From assembly GCF_000158915.1 (NCBI RefSeq), contig NZ_GG657754.1:4398080-4436713 (forward strand): a stretch of 38,634 nt of DNA, in the 5' to 3' direction. The notes under the pieces are model-generated. The model searched no databases. It saw nothing but the letters and a program-made list of their open reading frames with translations, and was not told the DNA's origin. The first letter of the stretch is position 1. The number at the start of each line of letters is the position of its first letter. Shown here one piece after another: positions 8,223 to 13,435 of the stretch. Position numbers and translations under genes: made by a program. The stretch is from Streptomyces himastatinicus ATCC 53653 (GTDB lineage Bacteria; Actinomycetota; Actinomycetes; Streptomycetales; Streptomycetaceae).

Positions 8223-8531
8223 TCAGGCGCGTTCCGGGGATCCGAGCAGCGCTGACGCCGCCTTGAGTGGAGAGTCGGCCGCGTCGGCTACGGATACGGG
8301 AGCGGAACGGCAGGTGAAACCCAGGCGGGTCAGTGCTCGGGTGACCTCGTCGGCGGTGAAGTCACGGCGGTCCTGACGCGTGATGACCGCACCCACTTGC
8401 TTCACGGGGTAATGACGGCGGCCGATGATCACGAAGTCGCCCGTGACGGGTTCGGGTTTGATATCGGCCATCGCTTCCTGCACCTCACTCTTGATCAGGT
8501 CGAAGGGGAAGCGGGCGATGACACAGCGCAT
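8223..8531 (-). CDS. small conserved actinobacterial protein, function unknown
   Basis: A 102-residue protein with a basic central segment (IIGRRHYPVKQVGAVITRQDRRDF) followed by DEVTRALTRLGFTC. I recognise it as a small protein recurring in Streptomyces, often near cold-shock or RNA-helicase genes, but no function is assigned to my knowledge. There is no signal peptide or membrane segment. The ATG at 8531 has GAGG a few bases upstream. It lies 88 bases downstream of the DEAD-box helicase on the same strand and ends at the strong terminator, so it may be the last gene of that transcript. A nucleic-acid-binding role would fit context and charge, but is inference. Confidence 0.8.
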   Translation of the reverse strand: MRCVIARFPFDLIKSEVQEAMADIKPEPVTGDFVIIGRRHYPVKQVGAVITRQDRRDFTADEVTRALTRLGFTCRSAPVSVADAADSPLKAASALLGSPERA

Positions 8532-8619
8532 AATGCCTCAACAAGGTCGAAGAGAAGCCGGAATCGGATGGCCGGCCGGAGAGATCAGCGGAGCCGTACG
8601 TGAGCGTCCGGTCCCGGAC

Positions 8620-10071
8620 TTATGCGGCCGAGCCGAAGTTGGACCGCCGCTGCGAGGCCCCCGACCCCGTCCGGGCCGCTGCGGCGGCGCGGCGGGCCTG
8701 GCCCGGGCGGCTGCGCCGGCCCCGCGAGGAGGAGCCGCCGCGTTTGGCGCGTTCGACGACCGGCGCGGCGATGGTTACGGGGATACCGGACGGCGCCTGG
8801 GCGCCGGTGATCCGGCTCAGTTCGGCTTCGCCGGAGCGGACCTTGGTGGTGTGCGGGGTGATGCCGGCCGTGCTCATGAGGCGGGTCATGTCACGGCGCT
8901 GGCCCGGCAGGACGAGGGTGACGACACTGCCGGACTCGCCGGCCCGGGCAGTGCGGCCACCGCGATGCAGGTAGTCCTTGTGGTCGCCGGGCGGGTCCAC
9001 GTTGACGACGAGGTCGAGGTTGTCCACGTGGATGCCACGGGCCGCGACGTTGGTGGCCACCAGTACCGTCACATCGCCGGTCTTGAACTGGGCCAGCGTG
9101 CGGGTGCGCTGGGGCTGGGACTTGCCGCCGTGCAGTGCGGCGGCGCGGACGCCGCTGTTCAGCAGGTGCTGGGTGAGCTTGTCCACCGCGTGCTTGGTGT
9201 CGAGGAACATGATCACCCGGCCGTCGCGGGCGGCGATCTCCGTGGTGGTGGCGTGCTTGTCGGCGCCGTCGACGTGCAACAGGTGGTGTTCCATCGTGGT
9301 GACGGCGCCCGCCGAGGGGTCGACGGAGTGGACCACCGGATCGGCCAGGTAGCGCCGGACCAGAAGGTCGACATTGCGGTCCAAGGTGGCAGAGAAGAGC
9401 ATCCGCTGCCCTTCGGGCCGAACCTGGTTCAGCAGGGCGGTCACCTGAGGCATGAAGCCCATGTCGGCCATCTGGTCCGCCTCGTCCAGCACGGTGATGC
9501 CGACCTGGTTCAGATGGCAGTCACCACGGTCGATGAGGTCCTTGAGCCGCCCTGGGGTCGCGACGACGACTTCGGCTCCGCCGCGCAGAGCGCCGGCCTG
9601 CCGACCGATCGCCATACCGCCGACGACCGTGGTCAGCCGCAGCTTCAGCGCCCGGGCGTAGGGGGCGAGCGCGTCGGTGACCTGCTGAGCCAGCTCCCGC
9701 GTGGGGACCAGAACCAGCCCCAGGGGCCGGCGGGGCTCGGCGCGCTGTCCGGCGGTGCGGGCCAGCAGGGCCAGGCCGAAGGCGAGGGTCTTGCCCGAGC
9801 CGGTGCGTCCACGGCCCAGGACGTCGCGGCCCGCGAGGGAGTTCGGCAGCGTGGCGCCCTGGATCGGGAACGGCACGGCCATGCCCTCCGCGGCCAGGGC
9901 CGCCAGCAGCGCGGGCGGCATGTCCAGCTCGGCGAAGGTCTCGGCCGGAGGCAGAGCGGGGGTCCGGGTGACCGGCAGGGCGAATTCTCCCTGCGGCGCA
10001 GCGGGACGACGGCCGTTCCCACCGAAGCGGGGGCGGGCGGAGCGATGGGTCGTTCGGGCAGTGCGTTTCAT
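8620..10071 (-). CDS. DEAD-box ATP-dependent RNA helicase
   Basis: A 483-residue ATP-dependent RNA helicase, likely resolving RNA structure at low temperature or in ribosome and mRNA metabolism. Motifs in order: Q-motif glutamine at 71, GRTGSGKT at 88-95, PTRELA at 123-128, TPGR at 172-175, DEAD at 196-199, SAT at 227-229, and a helicase-C end with HRGGRTARAG. The C-terminal ~55 residues are Arg/Ser/Gly-rich, typical of RNA-contacting tails. The ATG at 10071 has a GAGGAAGG site. It is followed by a small conserved gene and preceded by a cold-shock gene with its own terminator, an arrangement I recall from other Streptomyces. The AT-rich leader can form a hairpin over the ribosome site. Confidence 0.95.
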   Translation of the reverse strand: MKRTARTTHRSARPRFGGNGRRPAAPQGEFALPVTRTPALPPAETFAELDMPPALLAALAAEGMAVPFPIQGATLPNSLAGRDVLGRGRTGSGKTLAFGLALLARTAGQRAEPRRPLGLVLVPTRELAQQVTDALAPYARALKLRLTTVVGGMAIGRQAGALRGGAEVVVATPGRLKDLIDRGDCHLNQVGITVLDEADQMADMGFMPQVTALLNQVRPEGQRMLFSATLDRNVDLLVRRYLADPVVHSVDPSAGAVTTMEHHLLHVDGADKHATTTEIAARDGRVIMFLDTKHAVDKLTQHLLNSGVRAAALHGGKSQPQRTRTLAQFKTGDVTVLVATNVAARGIHVDNLDLVVNVDPPGDHKDYLHRGGRTARAGESGSVVTLVLPGQRRDMTRLMSTAGITPHTTKVRSGEAELSRITGAQAPSGIPVTIAAPVVERAKRGGSSSRGRRSRPGQARRAAAAARTGSGASQRRSNFGSAA

Positions 10072-10080
10072 GCAAGCCTT

Positions 10081-10101
10081 CCTCGATGCGGCACGTCGAG
10101 G
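10081..10101 (-). promoter_or_regulatory. hairpin overlapping the helicase ribosome-binding site
   Basis: In the helicase mRNA a perfect 6-bp stem (10096-10101 with 10081-10086) has a 9-base loop. Its 3' arm includes the first part of the GAGGAAGG Shine-Dalgarno (10077-10084). Partial masking of the site could make translation temperature- or helicase-sensitive. This is inference from pairing only. Confidence 0.35.
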
Positions 10102-10264
10102 AATTCTCGGCAGCAGTAAGCCGCATATAAAAGAATCGCAAGAACGAACCGAATAGGTAAAACGAAGCGAAGCGGGGCGGAACAGATGCGCCCATCGCGT
10201 CGAAAGATGATCGGCATACGCCGCCGAGGCGGGCGCTCAAGATGCCGGATCGTCGGGGAAAACG

Positions 10265-10299
10265 AGCCGGGGCCCGCACCCAAGGTGCGGGCCCCGGCT
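10265..10299 (-). terminator. strong hairpin terminator of the cold-shock gene
   Basis: A perfect 16-bp stem (10265-10280 with 10284-10299) with a CAA loop lies 18 bases past the cold-shock stop codon. It indicates that the cold-shock gene is a separate short transcript, not an operon with the helicase. Confidence 0.85.
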
Positions 10300-10317
10300 T
10301 CGCTGTACGCGTCAGCG

Positions 10318-10521
10318 TCAGGCGGGAACGATGTTCTCGGCCTGCGGGCCCTTCTGGCCCTGCGTGACGTCGAACGTCACCTTCTGGCCCTCCTGGAGCT
10401 CACGGAAGCCCTGGGTGGCGATGTTCGAGTAGTGGGCGAAGACGTCGGCGCCGCCGCCGTCCTGCTCGATGAAGCCGAAGCCCTTTTCCGAGTTGAACCA
10501 CTTCACGGTGCCAGTAGCCAT
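10318..10521 (-). CDS. cold-shock protein (CspA family)
   Basis: A 67-residue single cold-shock domain that binds single-stranded RNA/DNA and acts as an RNA chaperone. The five-stranded beta-barrel signature is clear: [15 protein letters not shown] with RNP1 (KGFGFI), RNP2-like VFAHYSNI, and a C-terminal [10 protein letters not shown]. The ATG at 10521 follows an excellent GAAGGAGAT site. A leader of about 155 bases, AT-richer than its surroundings, separates it from a possible -10 at 10692-10687; long leaders are typical of cold-inducible csp genes. It shares a divergent region with the MerR-like gene unit. Confidence 0.96.
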   Translation of the reverse strand: MATGTVKWFNSEKGFGFIEQDGGGADVFAHYSNIATQGFRELQEGQKVTFDVTQGQKGPQAENIVPA

Positions 10522-10686
10522 GCCATATCTCCTTCGGGCGCAGTGCCCGGAGCCCACACTTTGCGGACCCCGCGTCGCCGCGATGATCACCCCTCCGGAA
10601 ATGCACCGGAAAATACAAAAGAATTCCCGCCATATGCGACGGTGAAAACATTTGAAGTCTGGGAACCACAACTGCAACTGACAACG

Positions 10687-10692
10687 ACAGTA
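10687..10692 (-). promoter_or_regulatory. possible extended -10 element for the cold-shock gene
   Basis: On the minus strand the sequence TGCTACTGT gives a TACTGT -10 with a TG extension, about 165 bases before the cold-shock ATG. No good -35 lies 17-18 bases upstream. The same TACTGT hexamer forms the -10 of the divergent plus-strand promoter at 11119-11124. Confidence 0.3.
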
Positions 10693-11095
10693 GCATGGCG
10701 CACGGGATCATGCACGGAAATTGATAGTCACCCTCGATGGGGCAAAAACTCCTCACCAATTCAGAGGCTATTTCTGCGGTCGCGGCATTACATATTGGGC
10801 ATCGGCGGGGGGAGCGACCGGAGGCCGGCCGGCCGCCGGGAAGACGGCCACGCGGTGGGCGCCGGAGGCGACACCGGTGGATCCACGGAAGGCCCCGCGG
10901 GAGCCGAACCGGCGAGGCGAGGTGGGGCGCCGCTCCGGATCCGCCAACCACCCGACATCCGTACCGCGGCAGGACAGGCACCGGTGACGGCCGGGGTAAC
11001 CGTCGCCTCACCGTCACCTTCACTCCTCCGGCCCTACCGAGTCCGGGCCACCCTGGGCTGTTGCGGCAGCAGGGGTAAATCTGCATCGGCCGTAG
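10693..11095. other. 403-base stretch without a recognisable gene
   Basis: Reading frames here lack Streptomyces codon bias and family features. It separates the cold-shock leader from the plus-strand promoter at 11096. I see no strong repeat or hairpin of note in it. Confidence 0.5.
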
Positions 11096-11124
11096 TAGAC
11101 ATACGGCGCTCCTGTGGCTACTGT
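11096..11124 (+). promoter_or_regulatory. sigma-70 (HrdB-like) promoter driving the MerR-like gene leader
   Basis: TAGACA (11096-11101, five of six matches to TTGACA), a 17-base spacer and TACTGT (11119-11124, fitting TAnnnT). It is the best housekeeping-type promoter I find in the window. Transcription would start near 11131, giving a leader of about 425 bases before the MerR-like start codon. Confidence 0.55.
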
Positions 11125-11199
11125 TTCTCGCGTAGCCAACGACGTCAGTCAGGCGCGGCAGAGACGACCTGCCGCGAGCGGAACACGGCACGACAGCGG

Positions 11200-11237
11200 A
11201 GTGGCGGGGCCGGGAAGTGCAGGAAGGTCCCGCCACT
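11200..11237 (+). ncRNA. structured leader hairpin
   Basis: A perfect 9-bp stem (11200-11208 with 11229-11237) with a 20-base loop lies within the predicted leader, about 70 bases after the presumed start site. Together with later hairpins it suggests a structured 5' leader or small RNA. No known riboswitch class is recognised. Confidence 0.35.
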
Positions 11238-11334
11238 GGCTGCCGGGCCGGGTGGCTCCCAGGACCACCACGCATGACGCACGACAGCAGTGCCGGTAAG
11301 AGCAGTGAGAGAAACAGGAAAGGAGGGAGACGCC

Positions 11335-11481
11335 ATCAGGATCGCCCGAGCACGGACCTGGTCCGCTCGGGTACCGCAGGCCCCGGATTGGAAGGTGGTC
11401 CCCGGTCACGCAGCCGCGATCCCCGCGCCTCGCCCCCAAGGCGGGCAGCGGAAACAGAAGGCCGGTGCACGGCGCCGGTAG
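11335..11481 (+). CDS. candidate 48-residue basic leader peptide with ATC start
   Basis: A perfect Shine-Dalgarno AAAGGAGG (11319-11326) lies eight bases before an ATC codon at 11335, which opens a 48-codon frame to a TAG at 11479-11481. The peptide is Arg/Lys/Pro-rich and would be strongly basic. About 75% of codons end in G or C, lower than true genes nearby but above random expectation. The same frame also has a GTG at 11290 without a good ribosome site. It lies inside the leader of the MerR-like gene and is followed 16 bases later by a strong hairpin. A non-canonical AUC start (as for infC in other bacteria) is possible; equally the Shine-Dalgarno may be chance. Function unknown. Confidence 0.3.
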   Translation: MRIARARTWSARVPQAPDWKVVPGHAAAIPAPRPQGGQRKQKAGARRR

Positions 11482-11497
11482 ATGGTGTTGAACCCTC

Positions 11498-11529
11498 GGG
11501 GCCCTGGTGTCATATGGCACCAGGGCCCC
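11498..11529 (+). terminator. hairpin (terminator or attenuator) in front of the MerR-like gene
   Basis: A 12-bp perfect stem (11498-11509 with 11518-11529), extendable inward by a G-T and a C-G pair to a four-base loop. It ends 25 bases before the MerR-like start codon and downstream of the promoter at 11096. It could end a short leader RNA or act as an attenuator for the regulator. Confidence 0.5.
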
Positions 11530-11554
11530 TCGACGCGTCCCGCAGAGAGGTGCG

Positions 11555-11902
11555 ATGAATTCGAAGCCCCGAGAACGACCCACCGACAAATTCGATGACG
11601 ACGATTACCCCGCGTACACCATGGGCCGCGCCGCGGAGATGATCGGCGCCACACCCGCCTTCCTGCGGGCCGTCGGCGAAGCCCGCCTCATCGTCCCCCT
11701 GCGCTCCGAGGGGGGTCATCGCCGCTACTCCCGCTACCAGCTGCGCATCGCGGCACGCGTGCGCGAACTCGTCGACCAGGGCACTCCGATCGACGCCGCC
11801 TGCCGCATCGTCATCCTCGAAGACCAGCTGGAGGAAGCCCAGCGGCTCAACGAAGAGCTGCGGGGGCCCGCCGCCGACGCGAAGCAGCCCGACGGTTCCT
11901 GA
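11555..11902 (+). CDS. MerR-like winged-helix transcriptional regulator
   Basis: A 115-residue protein. Residues about 20-90 form a MerR-type winged helix (YTMGRAAEMIGATPAFLRAV, then GGHRRYSRYQLR), followed by a short dimerisation coiled coil (ILEDQLEEAQRLNEEL). It lacks a larger ligand domain. The Asp-rich N-terminus DKFDDDDYPAY is shared with small regulators I recall next to Streptomyces cold-shock genes. The ATG at 11555 has a GAGAGG site. The gene is divergent from the cold-shock gene across about 1 kb and has a long structured leader with a hairpin 25 bases upstream, so its expression may be attenuated. A role in cold or stress response is inferred from position only. Confidence 0.88.
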   Translation: MNSKPRERPTDKFDDDDYPAYTMGRAAEMIGATPAFLRAVGEARLIVPLRSEGGHRRYSRYQLRIAARVRELVDQGTPIDAACRIVILEDQLEEAQRLNEELRGPAADAKQPDGS

Positions 11903-11955
11903 CCACGCCCCACCGGCCCCCGTCTCCAAGGCGGCGGCAGGCCGCCCGGACCACA

Positions 11956-12130
11956 TCGACTCGCCCGCGCCCGCCGCGACTGCGGCGGGCTGCCGTTCCT
12001 CAGCGACGTGGACCTCAAGCGGCTCAATGAGAATGCCGACAACATGACCGGATACGACGCCTGAAGCGTCGCGGGGTGCAGGTCGGCGAGTGGCGCCCGC
12101 AGGGCCGCGAGCCGGGTGCGGGTGGCCCGC
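11956..12130. pseudogene. decayed duplicate of the zinc-ribbon/STAND gene junction
   Basis: This non-coding stretch is a degraded copy of 13257-13435. On the plus strand 11957-12064 still reads DCGG-LPFL, LNENAD and MTGYDA-stop, matching the C-terminal end of the small zinc-ribbon protein. On the minus strand beyond it, LAALRAPLADL-x-ATLQAS matches the last residues of the STAND-TPR protein, but its stop codon is altered and a codon is inserted. Single-base gaps break the upstream frame. Neither partial gene has a start, so both are remnants. Confidence 0.75.
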
Positions 12131-12247
12131 GGCCGGCGTCCGGTCTCACCTCCACGGACGGAAGGTTCGGCTCCGTCCTGGGCTACGGAACCGGCCCCGG
12201 CGACTTCTGAGGCCCTGCCCCTCGCACGCAGGCGCGCGGGCGGCGCA

Positions 12248-13009
12248 TCACCCCGAGCAGACGAGGAGCCCGCAGCGGCTCGTCACCTCGAAGGCGCCCT
12301 TGGCGGCGATCTCCTCCCGCACCAGCCGTTCCGCGTGCCGCAACACCTCCCCCGCGTCACCGCCCCGGCCGTCCGCCCAGGTCTCGTACGACCCCATGTG
12401 CGCCATGACGGGCCCCGGCTCCCGGACCGTGATCGTCCCCGTCAGCTCTACGACCCGCACCTCGGCGAAGGCCGCCCCCAGCAGCGCGGGCGCCTCCTCC
12501 AGCGTGAACCGCCCGCTGAACGACGGCCGCCCCTCCCCCGCCGCCCGCCGCCACACCTCGGCGATCTCGGCCTTGTCCCGCCCGCCGTTCGTCGACACCA
12601 GCGCCACGCCACCGGGCGCCAGCACCCGCCGCAGCTCCCGGATCGCCCGCGGGATGTCCGGCACGTGGTACAGCATGTGCATCGCCAGCACCGCCCCACA
12701 GCTCCCGTCCGCCAGCGGCAGCGCCTGCGCGTCCGCCACCGCCGCCCGCCCCACCGCCGGGGCCAGCATCCCCGGCGACAGATCGAGCGACAGCACCGCC
12801 ACCTCCGGCCGCTCCGCCCGCAACCGCGCCCCGTACACCCCGTTCCCGCACCCCACGTCCACCACCGGGCCGCGAACGCCGCCCAGTTGGGCGACGGCCA
12901 GCCCCGGCAGATCGTGCCGCGGCTCCTGATACGCGTACAGCGCCTGCCGCGCCGCGAGATGGCGGTCGTCCCGGTATTCCTTCTCGGTCAGGGTCGTGCG
13001 ATCGATCAC
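12248..13009 (-). CDS. class I SAM-dependent methyltransferase
   Basis: A 253-residue Rossmann-fold methyltransferase. Motif I VVDVGCGNGVYGARL, the acidic strand-2 end (VLSLDLSPGML), ADAQALPLADGSCGAVLAMH (motifs II/III) and ELRRVLAPGGVALVST (post-III) are in order, as in the UbiE/Methyltransf_11 group. The GTG at 13009 has GGAGAGG upstream; longer in-frame versions extend into non-homologous residues. It is divergent from the zinc-ribbon gene, sharing about 100 bases of promoter region, and lies between the two copies of the duplicated junction. The substrate is unknown; small-molecule methylation is the usual expectation. Confidence 0.88.
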   Translation of the reverse strand: MIDRTTLTEKEYRDDRHLAARQALYAYQEPRHDLPGLAVAQLGGVRGPVVDVGCGNGVYGARLRAERPEVAVLSLDLSPGMLAPAVGRAAVADAQALPLADGSCGAVLAMHMLYHVPDIPRAIRELRRVLAPGGVALVSTNGGRDKAEIAEVWRRAAGEGRPSFSGRFTLEEAPALLGAAFAEVRVVELTGTITVREPGPVMAHMGSYETWADGRGGDAGEVLRHAERLVREEIAAKGAFEVTSRCGLLVCSG

Positions 13010-13108
13010 GGCGCGCCGCCTCTCCGCCCCCGGGGAGCCTCGGTGGACGGCCAGTCTCACAGCCCGCGCACCCCGACGACAGAGGGCCGCCGGGGTAGCG
13101 TCTCCCTC

Positions 13109-13369
13109 ATGAGAAACGGGGAATTGCGCTGCGGGATATGCGGATCGAGCCGACTGAGTCCGGTCGCACAACTCCGGACGGTCGAGGGCCAGAACGACCG
13201 CCTGCGCCTCAAGTTCCCCCGCCCGCGCGCCTTCACGCTGCGCCCGACGTTCAACGTCGACGCGGCCCGCGCCTGCCTCGACTGCGGCGCCGTGCTGCCG
13301 TTCCTCGGCGAAGATGCCCTCAACGATCTCAACGAGAGCGCCGACGGACTGACCGGCTACGACGCCTGA
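13109..13369 (+). CDS. small zinc-ribbon-like protein
   Basis: An 86-residue protein with two Cys pairs, CGIC at residues 8-11 and CLDC at about 58-61, as in a four-Cys zinc ribbon with an intervening strand-rich segment. The C-terminus is acidic and ends LTGYDA. The ATG at 13109 gives a compact protein; the longer open frame upstream runs antisense to the methyltransferase and is rejected. It converges with the STAND-TPR gene, overlapping by 13 bases. Its C-terminal part is duplicated and decayed at 11956-12064. I do not know a function; zinc ribbons of this size bind nucleic acids or proteins. Confidence 0.78.
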   Translation: MRNGELRCGICGSSRLSPVAQLRTVEGQNDRLRLKFPRPRAFTLRPTFNVDAARACLDCGAVLPFLGEDALNDLNESADGLTGYDA

Positions 13370-13435
13370 AGCGTCGCCCGCAGGTCGGCGAGCGGTGCGC
13401 GAAGGGCCGCGATACGGGCGTGGTCGGCGCCCGGA
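13257..13435. repeat. intact member of the duplicated junction
   Basis: This covers the 3' end of the zinc-ribbon gene (+) and the 3' end of the STAND-TPR gene (-), and is the intact counterpart of 11956-12130. Both copies lie in direct orientation about 1.3 kb apart, flanking the methyltransferase gene. Confidence 0.7.

Noticed and set aside
8425..10119. Long plus-strand open frame (564 codons) opposite the helicase
   Set aside because: It is the GC-bias shadow of the DEAD-box gene. It shows no family motifs, while the minus strand has all helicase motifs.
10186..11277. Plus-strand open frame of 363 codons across the cold-shock gene
   Set aside because: It runs antisense through a terminator and a certain csp gene, with no codon bias or motifs.
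12116..13108. N-terminal extension of the zinc-ribbon frame
   Set aside because: It is antisense to the methyltransferase; only the last 86 codons (from 13109) look coding.
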